64,000 nucleotides of DNA from Streptomyces antimycoticus (GCF_005405925.1 NZ_BJHV01000001.1:4340001-4404000), one strand, 5' to 3'; counted from the stretch's first letter, positions 1 to 13,163 are shown. Program-made: numbers and translations. The notes: generated by a model not told the origin, from the sequence alone.

Positions 1-72
1 GGACGCCTGGGGCGGCAGGGCGGCGCTGTCCGTGACGGCGGCGTCGGCGTCATGGGGGTCGCGAGGGGTCAT
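1..72 (-). CDS. N-terminal fragment of an unidentified protein, cut by the window edge
   Basis: An ATG on the minus strand at 72 opens a frame that runs off the left edge without a stop. The 24 visible residues begin MTPRDPHDADAAVTDSAA, a hydrophilic, alanine- and aspartate-rich stretch typical of a disordered N-terminus. No domain is visible and no convincing ribosome binding site precedes the ATG. It would be co-directional with, and downstream of, the exporter gene that ends at 194. The start and even the existence of the gene are uncertain. Confidence 0.35.
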   Translation of the reverse strand, partial: MTPRDPHDADAAVTDSAALPPQAS

Positions 73-193
73 GGCGTCAGAGTAAGTGGCGTTCCGGGAC
101 GTCACACCTGTCGCGGGACGGAGCCGCGCTCGGCCGTTGGCCCTAGGCACCCTGTCCGCGACGCGGGCCCTCGGTCCTGGCCGTCCCCGGCCC

Positions 194-1258
194 CTACGTG
201 GTGAGCACGACCCCCGCGTACGAGGCCCCCGCGATCACCACCCACGCACACAGCCCCAACGCCGCGACCCGGGCGCCGGTGCGGGTGAGTGAGGGGAGGT
301 GGACGGCGCTGCCGAGGCCGAAGAGGGCGGCGGCGAGGAGGAGTTCCTGGGCCGTGGCGGCGGTGTCCAGCGCGGCGGTGGACAGGAGGTCCGTGCTGCG
401 CAGGGCGGTCATCGCGAGGAAGCCGAGGACGAACAGCGGCACCAGCGGCGGCCGCCGCTTCGCCGCCTCGCCCACCGTCCCCTCGGCCGCCGCCTTGGCG
501 CGCCCCCGCGCCCGTACGGACGTCGCGAGCGCGGCGACCAGCGGGGCGAGCATGGCCACCCGCACCAGCTTGACCAGCACCGCGTCGCCCAGTGCCGCCG
601 GTCCGGCGGTCTGCGCGGTGGCCACGACCTGGCCCACGTCGTGCACGCTCGCCCCCACCCACCGGCCGAACGCCACGTCGTCCAGCCCCAAGGGGTGCTG
701 AAGCAGCGGCAGGACGGCGATGGCGAGGGTGCCGCAGAGCGTCACCAGCGCCACGGAGGTGGCCACGTCGCGTTCATCGCTCTCCGACACCTCGCTCACC
801 GCGCCGATGGCGGAGGCCCCGCAGATCGAGTAGCCGGTCGCGATCAGCAGCGGCTGATCGCCGCGCAGCCCCATCCGGCGGCCGAGCCACCAGGTACCGC
901 AGAAGGTGGCCGCGACCACACCCAGGACCATCGCCACGGTGGCCCAGCCGAGGCCCAGCACATCGCTCAGGCTGAGCTTGAGGCCGAGCAGCACGATGCC
1001 GAGCCGCATCAGCCGCTTCCCGGCGAAGGAGAGCCCGGCGCGGCAGACGCCCCGGACGAGTCCGCGCGCCCCCGGCAGATGGGCCGCGACGATGCCCAGC
1101 ACCACGGAGGCGGTCAGCAGGGGGACGGCGGGGAGCAGCCAGTGGACGCCCCAGGCGGCCGCGACCCCGGCCACGGCGAGTCCGAGCCCGTACGCCGTGG
1201 CCGGCGGCCGCCATCCGGCAGCCTGCCGCGCCCGGCCGGGCGCGGCAGTCAGCGTCAC
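194..1258 (-). CDS. YeiH-type (UPF0324) putative sulfite/sulfate exporter
   Basis: 354-residue polytopic membrane protein of the UPF0324/YeiH family (usual length about 340-360). Hydrophobic segments run through most of its length, beginning with a helix pair that contains WGVHWLLPAVPLL. Family-like stretches include the glycine-rich ATGYSICGASAIGAVS segment in the middle and GASVHDVGQVVATA after it. The GTG start at 1258 overlaps the TGA of the cysteine dioxygenase gene by four bases, so the two are translationally coupled; longer in-frame starts would lie inside that gene and are rejected. Family members are annotated as putative sulfate exporters, and E. coli yeiH neighbours the sulfite-responsive regulator YeiE. 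Export of sulfite made from cysteine is inferred from context, not shown. Confidence 0.85.
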   Translation of the reverse strand: MTLTAAPGRARQAAGWRPPATAYGLGLAVAGVAAAWGVHWLLPAVPLLTASVVLGIVAAHLPGARGLVRGVCRAGLSFAGKRLMRLGIVLLGLKLSLSDVLGLGWATVAMVLGVVAATFCGTWWLGRRMGLRGDQPLLIATGYSICGASAIGAVSEVSESDERDVATSVALVTLCGTLAIAVLPLLQHPLGLDDVAFGRWVGASVHDVGQVVATAQTAGPAALGDAVLVKLVRVAMLAPLVAALATSVRARGRAKAAAEGTVGEAAKRRPPLVPLFVLGFLAMTALRSTDLLSTAALDTAATAQELLLAAALFGLGSAVHLPSLTRTGARVAALGLCAWVVIAGASYAGVVLTT

Positions 1259-1851
1259 TGGCCGTCCGCCGTCGGAAGGCCCTGGACCTCGTCCGCCGTC
1301 GGGAGGTCGTAGACCCGCCGGACGCTGCTGCCCAGGCGGGCGATGTCCGCCCCGTAGACATGGATCGAGATCGCCTTCGTCCCGCAGGCGTTCCACACCC
1401 TGTGGATATCTCCGGGCGGCGCGAAACCGCACACCGCGCCCCGCGGGTTGACCACGTCCTCGACCGCGATCAGCCGCGAGCCCGGGCCGTCGGGGACGAG
1501 GCGGTAGCGCCGCTCGTGCTCCTCGCCCTCGTGGACGCCGGTCACACACCAGGACACATGGTCATGGATCGCCGTGCGCTGACCGGGCAGCCATACCAGC
1601 GCGACGATCGAGAAGCTGCCGTCGGGCTCGGCATGCAGCACATGCTGGCGGTAGCGGTCGGGGTCGCCCTCGCGCTGCTCGGGGGTGAGCAGATCGGGCG
1701 CGCCGAGGTGGGGCGCGAGCCGCTCGCCGACCAGATAGGCGGTCACATCGGGCGCCAGCCCCCGGTCGACGGCCTCGCGGACGTCGCCGACGAACTCGCC
1801 GAGGCGTGCCGTGAGAAGACGGGAGGACGGATACGCGGTCGGGGTGCTCAT
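1255..1851 (-). CDS. Cysteine dioxygenase family protein (cupin)
   Basis: 198-residue cupin of the CDO type I family, which oxidises L-cysteine to cysteine sulfinate using a three-histidine ferrous centre. The first metal motif is visible as AIHDHVSWCVTGVHEG near residues 95-110, and the third histidine lies in GDIHRVWN near residue 150. Sulfinate can be broken down to pyruvate and sulfite, which fits the exporter gene that overlaps its stop codon. The ATG at 1851 follows a 113-base gap after the LysR gene on the same strand. Substrate specificity (cysteine versus another thiol) cannot be read from sequence. Confidence 0.85.
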   Translation of the reverse strand: MSTPTAYPSSRLLTARLGEFVGDVREAVDRGLAPDVTAYLVGERLAPHLGAPDLLTPEQREGDPDRYRQHVLHAEPDGSFSIVALVWLPGQRTAIHDHVSWCVTGVHEGEEHERRYRLVPDGPGSRLIAVEDVVNPRGAVCGFAPPGDIHRVWNACGTKAISIHVYGADIARLGSSVRRVYDLPTADEVQGLPTADGQ

Positions 1852-1964
1852 GGTGGCAGCGTCCTGCCGCCCGCTCCATCACGTCCAACGACAGCTTGTT
1901 GAGCCGTCCCCAAGCGCCGCTTATGGATGGCGCTCATGGACGAGCGCTCGGCGCACGGCCGCGC

Positions 1965-2870
1965 TCAGCATCCGACCCGGTTCCCCGCCACCGTCTTCAG
2001 CTCCTCCAGCACCCGCGCGGTGGCCGGTATCTCCAGATGTTCGCGCAGCACATACGCCGAGACATGGCGGCGCGAGGCGGGGTCCAGGGCGCGCCCGGTG
2101 ACCTTCTGGTGGCACAGGAACGAGAGCACCAGCCCCGGCATCATCGCCACGCCCAGCCCCGCCGCGACCATGCTCTGCACCACCAGATTGTCGTCAGTGG
2201 TGAAGGCGATGTCCGGGGCGAAGCCCTGCTCCGCGCATTCGTGCAGGAAGTTGGCGCGGCACCGCAGACACCCGGCGATCCAGCGCTCCTCGCTCAGCTC
2301 CGCCAGCTTGACGGCCCGCCGCCTGGCCAGCGGATGCCCGGTCGGCAGCAGCACCGTCAGCTGGTCCTCCAGCAGCGGGATCTCCACCAGCTCGGCCGGG
2401 GTCTCCTCGCGCAGCCCGGGATAGGTGAAGGCGAGCGTGATGTCGCACTCCCCGCGCACCACCCGCCCCAGCGAGTCCGGCGGCTCGCCCTCCAGCAGCT
2501 CCACCCGCACCCCCGGATGGGCGGCGGCGAGCCGGGCCATGGCCTCGGGGATGAGGGTGGCGTTGGCGCTGGGGAAGGCGCAGACGCGGACCCGGCCCGA
2601 GCGCAGCCGGGTGATGGCGCTCATCTGCTCCTGGGCGGTGGAGATGCTGGTCAGGATGGTGTCGGCGTGACGGGCGAGGGTCTCCCCCGCCTCGGTCAGC
2701 CGCATCCCCCGGCCGACCCGGATGAACAGCGGACTGCCGACGGCCCGTTCCAGCGCCTTCATCTGCTGGGTGATGGCCGGCTGGGTGTAGCCGAGCGCGC
2801 GGGCGGCCCCGGAGTAGGAGCCGGAGCGGACCACCTCGTGGAACGTCTTCACGTGCCGGGAATCGAACAC
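1965..2870 (-). CDS. LysR family transcriptional regulator
   Basis: 301-residue LysR-type regulator. The N-terminal winged helix-turn-helix covers about residues 1-60 (KTFHEVVRSGSYSGAARALG, then TQPAITQQMKALE), followed by a LysR substrate-binding domain to the C-terminus. The GTG at 2870 places the start directly before DSRHVKTF, where LysR proteins normally begin; an upstream extension in the same frame has unrelated composition. It lies upstream of the cysteine dioxygenase and exporter genes on the same strand and diverges from the hydrolase at 3051. Control of the sulfur genes is an inference supported by the YeiE/YeiH pairing in enterobacteria. Confidence 0.88.
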   Translation of the reverse strand: MFDSRHVKTFHEVVRSGSYSGAARALGYTQPAITQQMKALERAVGSPLFIRVGRGMRLTEAGETLARHADTILTSISTAQEQMSAITRLRSGRVRVCAFPSANATLIPEAMARLAAAHPGVRVELLEGEPPDSLGRVVRGECDITLAFTYPGLREETPAELVEIPLLEDQLTVLLPTGHPLARRRAVKLAELSEERWIAGCLRCRANFLHECAEQGFAPDIAFTTDDNLVVQSMVAAGLGVAMMPGLVLSFLCHQKVTGRALDPASRRHVSAYVLREHLEIPATARVLEELKTVAGNRVGC

Positions 2871-3050
2871 ATTCGCATCATACGGAGAAGCAGACGGAAA
2901 CCATAAGCGTAATTTGGGTCCGCACAAGATCGCCCCAACCGAAGCTTTTGCGTCACGCGGACCGCCGCCACGGCTCATGCGCCACACCCGGCACACCACA
3001 CCCCCCGGTCAAGCACGGTCAAGATGACGATGCTGGGGCAAGCTGACTCC

Positions 3051-3926
3051 ATGCCGCACTACACCTCGTACGACGGAACCGAGCTGGCCTACCGCGTCCT
3101 GGAGGCCCGGGACGGCTCAGCGGGGCCGCCGCTGATCTGCCTGGCGGGCGGGCCGGGGCGCAGCGCCGCGTATCTGGGCGACCTCGGCGGACTGAACGCC
3201 CATCACACCCTCGTCATCCCCGACAGCCGCGGCACCGGGGACTCCCCGCCCGCCGTCGACCCCAGTGGCTACGCCTTCCCGGGGCTCGCCGAGGATCTCG
3301 AGGCGCTCCGCCGCCATCTGGACCTCGCCCGCTTCCCGCTGCTCGCCCATGACGCGGCCGCCGCGACGGCCCAGGCATACGCGGCCGCCCACCCCGAGCG
3401 GCTCGCCCGGCTGATCGTGGTCTGCCCGGGCGCGCGGCTGCAGGGCGAACTCCCCGAGGACGCCCGGGAGATCTTCGAGTCCCGCGCCGACGAGCCCTGG
3501 TGGCCGGAGGCGTATGCGGCGGTCCAGCTGCTGCCCGGCACCACCGACCTCGCCGAGGTGCGCAGGCTGCTGCTGCAGGCCGCCCCCATGGCGTACGGCC
3601 GCTGGGAGGAGCCCCAGCGGGCGCACGCCGAGAGCGAGGGCGAGCAGCTCGGGCCCGTGCCCCGGGCCGGTTTCTGGCAGGGCGTCGACGAGGCGGGGCG
3701 GCGCGCGGTGCTGACCCGGCTGCGCGAGGTGCCGTGCCCGGTGCTGGCGATCACCGGCGACCGGGACGCGGTGACCGGGATGCGGGCCGGGGAGCTGGTC
3801 GCCGAGTCCTTCCCGGACGGGCAGGCGCGGCCCCTGCCCGGGGTGGGCCACTATCCGTGGGTCGACGACCCGGATCTCTTCCGCCAGGCGGTCGAGGACT
3901 TCCTGGCGCACCGCCCCACGCCGTGA
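3051..3926 (+). CDS. Alpha/beta hydrolase, proline iminopeptidase-like, Asp at nucleophile position
   Basis: 291-residue alpha/beta-hydrolase. The oxyanion-hole region reads CLAGGPGRSAAYL and the following strand DSRGTGDS, as in proline iminopeptidase-type enzymes. The acid (GDRD) and histidine (GVGHYPWV) are present near the C-terminus. The nucleophile elbow, normally G-x-S-x-G, reads AHDAAAA: position 101 is aspartate and both glycines are alanines. Asp nucleophiles occur in epoxide hydrolases and haloalkane dehalogenases, so it could be an atypical hydrolase or a catalytically changed one. ATG 3051 is chosen over 3024 because the extra nine residues lie outside the family fold and GGGGCA precedes it. 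It diverges from the LysR gene. Confidence 0.8.
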   Translation: MPHYTSYDGTELAYRVLEARDGSAGPPLICLAGGPGRSAAYLGDLGGLNAHHTLVIPDSRGTGDSPPAVDPSGYAFPGLAEDLEALRRHLDLARFPLLAHDAAAATAQAYAAAHPERLARLIVVCPGARLQGELPEDAREIFESRADEPWWPEAYAAVQLLPGTTDLAEVRRLLLQAAPMAYGRWEEPQRAHAESEGEQLGPVPRAGFWQGVDEAGRRAVLTRLREVPCPVLAITGDRDAVTGMRAGELVAESFPDGQARPLPGVGHYPWVDDPDLFRQAVEDFLAHRPTP

Positions 3927-3970
3927 ACCGGGGCCCGGCCGCCCCCGGGCATGCGCAGCCGGGCGGAGGA

Positions 3971-4040
3971 CGTATCCGGGCGGGCGTATCCGGGCGGGCA
4001 CCCCCAGCCGGGCGTATCCGGGCGGGCCTATCCGGCGGCC
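3971..4040. repeat. Short direct repeats, unit CGTATCCGGGCGGG
   Basis: The 14-base unit CGTATCCGGGCGGG occurs exactly at 3971-3984, 3985-3998 and 4013-4026, with a degenerate fourth copy (CCTATCCGGCGG) straight after. It lies between the hydrolase stop and tRNA-Cys. No gene is seen in this stretch and the function is unknown. Confidence 0.8.
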
Positions 4041-4132
4041 ATGAACGCAGTGTGTCAGTCGTATGGCAGCCCCCGCCTCGGCGTTGTGCCCGCCCCACCC
4101 CCGCCCTATCGTCGGGAACAGAGCACGACATC

Positions 4133-4204
4133 GGCCGTGTGCCCGAGTGGTTGAGGGGCTCGACTGCAAATCGAGTTACGTGGGTTCGATTCCCGCCACG
4201 GCCT
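4133..4204 (+). tRNA. tRNA-Cys (anticodon GCA)
   Basis: A cloverleaf of 72 bases. The acceptor stem GGCCGTG (4133-4139) pairs with CACGGCC (4197-4203) and the discriminator is T4204. The anticodon stem is CTCGA/TCGAG around loop CTGCAAA, giving anticodon GCA for cysteine. The T arm is GTGGG-TTCGATT-CCCGC with one G-T pair. CCA is encoded at 4205-4207. A strong hairpin follows at 4214. Confidence 0.95.
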
Positions 4205-4213
4205 CCACACACC

Positions 4214-4245
4214 TTGCGCGGGCGCCCTCAGGGGCGTCCGCGCAA
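4214..4245 (+). terminator. Hairpin terminator after tRNA-Cys
   Basis: TTGCGCGGGCGCCC (4214-4227) pairs with GGGGCGTCCGCGCAA (4231-4245) through one wobble around a three-base loop. It has no T tract, as is common for Streptomyces terminators. Confidence 0.8.
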
Positions 4246-4525
4246 TGCGTTGCCGCTCGGTGAACTCTCGGACATGCTCTGGACACGCGCGCCCGCCTGA
4301 CGCATGCTCATCCACGCCGTCAGCCGTCTCGGCGCCGGGATACCCCAGGTAAATCCCTAGGACTTCGGCGATTTTCACACTCTCGCCACCGAACGGTCTC
4401 CTGACCCCCTCACTGAGTGCAATTGCGTCTCATAGGGTCAGTGTGGTGCCTGCGGCCGCGCGGAAAACGACTCCCGGTCGACAGGCACCTTTTTCGACCG
4501 TGGTTCCATCCTCAATGGGGGAAAT
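4246..4525 (+). promoter_or_regulatory. Intergenic leader before the NRPS gene
   Basis: 280 bases hold no gene. They should contain the NRPS promoter and 5' leader. A GGGGGA ribosome binding site sits just before the GTG at 4526. I see no iron box, no clear -35/-10 pair and no riboswitch fold. Confidence 0.4.
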
Positions 4526-8599
<4,074 letters not shown>

Positions 8600-8651
8600 G
8601 TGGGGAGGCCGGGCCCGGGGCTGAGTACGAAAGCCACCGGGCACGGAGAAC

Positions 8652-8677
8652 GGGCGCCCCGCGGCTGCGGGGCGCCC
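8652..8677. terminator. Bidirectional hairpin terminator between NRPS and xdh operon
   Basis: GGGCGCCCCGC (8652-8662) pairs perfectly with GCGGGGCGCCC (8667-8677) around a four-base loop. It lies between two convergent genes and can serve both. Confidence 0.88.
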
Positions 8678-8679
8678 AT

Positions 8680-8745
8680 CGGCGTCTTACGGACGCGTCG
8701 GCTACGTACGGTCGGCGCCTTACGGACGCGTCGGCTACGTACGGT
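8680..8745. repeat. Tandem 33-bp duplication over the 3' end of the molybdopterin subunit gene
   Basis: Two adjacent 33-base copies (8680-8712 and 8713-8745) differ at one position. The right copy contains the last three codons and the TAG stop (8735-8737) of the minus-strand gene, so the left copy is a downstream duplication of that gene's end. Confidence 0.9.
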
Positions 8746-11055
8746 TGACGACCGCCGCCTGGGGGCGGATCGGGAGGCGGTTGACCGGACGGCCGGTGGC
8801 CGCACGGACCGCCGCCGCCACCGCCGCCGGGGAGGTGACCACCGGCACCGCGCTGACCGGCTTGGCGCCGAAGGGGGCCACCACGTCCCGCTCCTCGACC
8901 AGTTTGACGATGCGGATGTCGGGGACGTCCAGGGCGGTCGGCAGGGCGTAGCCGGTCAGGTCGGGGTGGCGGACCACACCGCGCGAGGTGCGCAGGTTCT
9001 CGGTGAGAGCCGCGCCGATGCCCTGGGCGACGCCCGCCTCGATACGGGCCCTGAGCTGACGCGGGTTGAGGATCCGGCCCACGTCCTGGGCCACCGTCAT
9101 GTCGACGACCCGTACCGCGCCGATCTCGATGTCGACGTCCACCACGGCGCGCACCGCGCAGTAGGCGAGCCCGACGAAGGCGTCACCCTGCCCGGTCTCG
9201 TCCAGCGGCTCGGTGGGATGCGGACGGCACTGCGCGGTGGCCCACAGCTCCTTGCCCTCCAGGGCCTCCTCGACGGTGGTGCTGAGCACCCCGTCATACG
9301 AGGTGATCTTGCCGTCGGCGATGCTGAGCAGCTCGGTCGACATGCCGAACGTATGCGCGAGCGGCTGCAGGAGCTGGGTGCGGACCATCTTCGCGGCCCG
9401 CTCGACCGCACCGCCGGAGACCCAGGTGTGGCGGCCGCGCGAGGCGGGCCCGGCCGGGGGCTGGTCGGTGTCGATGGGCGCGATATGGACCTCCTCGATA
9501 CCGAGGACGTCCTGGACGATCTGGCGGGCCAGAGTGGCGAAGCCCTGGCCGGTCTCGACGGCCGCGCAGATGACCGTGGCCACCGGGCCGGTGACCTTCA
9601 CGGTGGCGGTGGAGACCTCGTCGGCCCCTCGGCGCCGAGCATGTGGACCATGCCCAGGGCGTAGCCCACCCCGCGCCGCACGGCGGCCGGGTCGCCCGCG
9701 CCCTCCAGGCCGCCCGGCAGCAGCCACTCCTCCTCCGGGTCGTCCTTGGGGAGAGCGGGCAGCGGTGCGTCCCTTACGGCCTGCAGCAGTTCGGCGACCG
9801 GGGCCGGGCAGGTGACGGTCTGTCCGGTGGGCAGCAGATCGCCGGTGGCCATCACATTGCGCATCCGGATCTCGACGGGGTCGATGCCCAGCTTGGCCGC
9901 CAGCTTGTCCATCTGGCCCTCGTACGCCGCGCACACCTGCATCGCGCCCTCGCCGCGCACATGGCCGGAGGGCGGGTTGTTGGTGCGTACGGCCCAGCCC
10001 TCGATGAAGGCGTGCGGGACGACGTAGGGACCGCAGGCGAAGGAGACGGCGGCGGCCAGGGTGTCCCCCGAGGAGTCGGCATAGGCCCCCGCGTCCAGCA
10101 GGATCTGCGCCTCGACCTTGACCAGCTTGCCCTGGGCGTCCGCGTGGTGGCGGTAGCGCAGCAGGGTGGGGTGGCGGTGGGCGTGGCCGAGGAAGGACTC
10201 CTCACGGGTCGCGGCCAGCTTCACCGGATGTCCGGTGCGCAGCGCCAGCAGCCCGAGCGGCAGTTGCATCCCCGGGTCCTCGCGCTCGCCCATGGCACCG
10301 GGGACGCCGGTGACGACGACCTTCACCCGCTCCGGCTCCAGCCCGAAGCAGGCGGCGGCCAGGTCGCGGTCGGCGTGCGGATCGGTGGAGGCCGTGTAGA
10401 TCTCCACCCCGCCGTCGGGGCGTGGCACGGCCAGGCCCGCCTCGGCGCCGATGGGCGCCGGGTCCTGACGGCCGATGCGGTACAGCCCCTCGGCGATGAC
10501 CTCGCCGACCACGTCCGGGTCGCCGAAGGACAGCGGGATATGGCGGACCAGATTGCCGTCGGGATGCAGCGGCTCGGCGGAGAACGCCTGCTCGGGGTCG
10601 GTGACCGGCTCCAGCACCTCGTACTCGACGGCGATGGCGGCGGCCGCCAGCCGGGCCGTGTCGGGATGGTCGGCGGCGACCGCGGCGATGGGCTCGCCGT
10701 GGTGGCGGACCAGGTCCTTGGCGAAGACCGGACGGTCGGCGACCCGGCGGCCGTGGGAGGCGTCGCCGGGCACGTCGGCGTGGGTCACCACGGCCCGTAC
10801 GCCGGGCATCTCGACGGCCTGGGTGGTGTCGATGGAGACGATGCGGGCGTGCGGGTGCGGGGAGCGCAGCACCGCGGCCCACAGCAGCCCCTCGGCCCAC
10901 AGGTCGGCCGCGTACGGGAAGGTGCCCGTGGTCTTGGCCGCCGAGTCGGCGGGCGGCAGGGAGACGCCGAGGCCCATGGTGGACGGGGGCTGGACGGGCG
11001 TTCCGGCGGCGGGGGTGGCGGTGACGGCGCCCCCGCCGTCCGCGATTCCGGTCAT
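8735..11055 (-). pseudogene. Xanthine dehydrogenase family molybdopterin-binding subunit, frameshifted
   Basis: Large molybdopterin subunit of a xanthine dehydrogenase/aldehyde oxidase-type enzyme, about 773 residues once repaired. The N-terminal aldehyde oxidase a/b hammerhead (FPYAADLWAEGLLWAAVLRS, then PGVRAVVTHADVPG) is followed by the cofactor-binding domain with GHVRGEGAMQ and, near the C-terminus, ETGQGDAFVG and DVGRILNP. The frame breaks after MLGAEG: continuation (ADEVSTATVKVTGPV) is in the next frame, and one extra base in the CCCC run at 9625-9628 restores one reading frame. The gene is otherwise intact, which favours a sequence error. The ATG at 11055 overlaps the stop of the 2Fe-2S gene by four bases. 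Substrate unknown. Confidence 0.85.
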
Positions 11056-13163
11056 GCCGATGCCCTTCCGCTACCGCTTCCGTTGACGCTCCCGTTGCCG
11101 GTGATGCCGTGCGGTCCCGTCTGGTGCGGGATACGGGCCGGGTCCTGGTGGGCGTCGGGTCCGCCGTCCGGCTCGGCCTGCGCCGCCTCGTCGGCGGCCT
11201 CGCGGCCCGCGACGACCTCGCGGACGGCGTCGAGGATCCCGCGGTAACCGGAGCAGCGGCAGAGGTTGCCGGAGATCGCCTGACGGGTCTCCTGGTCGGT
11301 GGGGGCGTGGTTGCCCTCGAGGAGGTCGTGCATGGTCATCGCGAGCCCGGGCACGCAGAAGCCGCACTGCACGGCCCCGCATTCGGCGAGCGCCCGCTGG
11401 ACGTCGGAGGGCTGTCCGCCGGTGGCCAGGCCCTCGACGGTGCGGACCTCGCTGCCCGCGGCGGTGGCGGCGGGCACCAGGCAGGAGGCGACGAGCCGCC
11501 CGTCGACCTGCACCGAGCAGGCCCCGCACTCGCCCTGCGAGCAGCCGTCCTTGGCCCCGGCGAGGCCGAGGCGCTCCCGCAGCACGTAGAGCAGCGACTC
11601 GCCGATCCACACGTCGGTGACGGGGCGGTCGGCGCCGTTGACGCGCAGCACGTAGGAGGCGAGCGGATGCTCGCTGTGGCTCGGCTGCCCATCGGCGGCC
11701 GGGGCCGCCTCGGCGGAGGCGGGCTCCGTAAGGAGCTCGGCGGGGGCGTCAGCGGCCTCGGGAGCGTCGGTCGGGGTCCCGGCCGGGGCGGGCGCCGCGG
11801 CGGCCTCAGCGGCCGCGAACTCACCCTCGGCCGCGGCCGGTTCGGGCTCCTCGGTCGCGGACTCGGCGGGCTCCGGCTCGGCGTCGTCCGGCAGCGCTTC
11901 GGCGGGGGCCTCGGCGGCGTTCGGCGCGGTGTCGGGGGCGTCGGTGTGGCCCGCGCCGTCCTCGGGGCCGGGGTGCGGGGCGTGCCCATGGGCGTCGCCC
12001 GCGAACCGGTCGTCCGCGAACGCGCCGGGCCAGCTCGTCTCCTGGGACAGTCCGGGCGCCGGGCTGCCGTGCGGCGGGGTCTCCAGTCCGGCGTGCTGAC
12101 CGTCGACCGGGAACTCGCCGGAGTCCCCGGCGGCCGGGCCGTCGGGCCGCCGCCCGGGGCCGTCGGCGGGCATCCGCTCGCCGGGCGCCGGGCTGTTGTG
12201 CGGCGGGGTGCCACGGGGCGGGGTGTGCAGCCCCTGGTGCCCCTCGGCCGCGAACTCGCCCGAGCCCCCGGCGGCGGGCCCCGGCCACGCCGGGTCCTGG
12301 CGGTCGGGCATGCGCAGCCGGCGGCGGGCGGGCGGCTGCGTGGGGGTGGCCGGCGGGGCGGACGCGGCCGGGCCCGGGTGGCCCTCGACCGCGTACTCCC
12401 CGGAGTCCTCCACGCCCTCCTCGGCGGCCGGAACCGACCACTGGCCGGTGTGTCCCTGCTGCTGCCCGGGCTGGGGCTGGTGGGGCTGCTGCCGGGGCGC
12501 CGACCCGGCGAAGGGCATCCGCAACTGGGCCGTCGTCTGCGGGTCCTGAGGCCCGTCCGCGTGGCCGCCGTACGGAGGCGCGGCCGGGCCGGGGTGGTCG
12601 TCGACCCGGTACTCACCGGTCTCGTCCACCCCGTCGTCGCCCGCGACCGGGATGGTCCACTGGCTGGTCTGCACGGGCCCGCCCGCGCCGTTGTCGGACG
12701 AGGCGGGCACCGGCCAGTCGTCCACCGGCCAGTCGTCCACCGGCTCCTCGGCCGCCGGAGCCGGCCAGTGGCCGGTGTGCGGCGGGTGGTGGCCCTGCTG
12801 GTCCTCGGCGGGCACCGGCCACTGGACGGAGCCGTGCGGATCGTGGTGGCCGCCGTACAGATAGCCGCCGTCGGTCTCCGCGGTGGTCCAGTGCCCGGTC
12901 ATGCCCTGGTCGTGGGCGGACGGCTGCCACTGGCCGCCATGGGACGGGTCACCGTGCCCCACATCCATCGGCGGGGGCGCGTAGCCCGTGCCGGGCGCCG
13001 CGAGCGGGTCCCAACGGCCGGACGGGTCGGTCGGGTCCGGGTGGGCGTAGTCGGGCGGAAGCTGTACGAACGCCGTCGACTCGGCGTCGTACTCCGGGCC
13101 GTGCGGCATCGGCTGCCATCCGCTCCCCGGATCCGGCCGGTGCGGCTGCTGTTCATCACTCAC
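11052..13163 (-). CDS. 2Fe-2S subunit of xanthine dehydrogenase-type enzyme with long disordered N-terminal extension
   Basis: 703 residues, against about 160-200 for a usual subunit. The C-terminal part (about 495-660) is a complete two-cluster subunit: CSQGECGACSVQVDGRLVASC for the plant-type cluster, then CGFC and CRCSGY for the second. The first 490 residues are rich in Pro, Gly, Asp and Glu with loosely repeated blocks such as TGHWPAPAAEEP, TGQWSVPAAEEG and SGEFPVDGQ, and show no fold. The GTG at 13163 (VSDEQQPHRP) overlaps the stop of the FAD gene by four bases, so the extension is in the transcribed frame and not a mis-called start. A short Gly/Asn/Ser tail ends the protein. Confidence 0.9.
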   Translation of the reverse strand: MSDEQQPHRPDPGSGWQPMPHGPEYDAESTAFVQLPPDYAHPDPTDPSGRWDPLAAPGTGYAPPPMDVGHGDPSHGGQWQPSAHDQGMTGHWTTAETDGGYLYGGHHDPHGSVQWPVPAEDQQGHHPPHTGHWPAPAAEEPVDDWPVDDWPVPASSDNGAGGPVQTSQWTIPVAGDDGVDETGEYRVDDHPGPAAPPYGGHADGPQDPQTTAQLRMPFAGSAPRQQPHQPQPGQQQGHTGQWSVPAAEEGVEDSGEYAVEGHPGPAASAPPATPTQPPARRRLRMPDRQDPAWPGPAAGGSGEFAAEGHQGLHTPPRGTPPHNSPAPGERMPADGPGRRPDGPAAGDSGEFPVDGQHAGLETPPHGSPAPGLSQETSWPGAFADDRFAGDAHGHAPHPGPEDGAGHTDAPDTAPNAAEAPAEALPDDAEPEPAESATEEPEPAAAEGEFAAAEAAAAPAPAGTPTDAPEAADAPAELLTEPASAEAAPAADGQPSHSEHPLASYVLRVNGADRPVTDVWIGESLLYVLRERLGLAGAKDGCSQGECGACSVQVDGRLVASCLVPAATAAGSEVRTVEGLATGGQPSDVQRALAECGAVQCGFCVPGLAMTMHDLLEGNHAPTDQETRQAISGNLCRCSGYRGILDAVREVVAGREAADEAAQAEPDGGPDAHQDPARIPHQTGPHGITGNGSVNGSGSGRASA

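Noticed and set aside
4133..4245. tRNA-Cys as an integration site that brought in the NRPS gene
   Set aside because: No integrase gene and no direct repeat of the tRNA 3' end was found in the following region.
4246..4525. Iron-box control of the EntF-like NRPS (siderophore gene)
   Set aside because: No DmdR/IdeR-like palindrome (TTAGGTTAGGCTAACCTAA type) is present and no siderophore genes are nearby.
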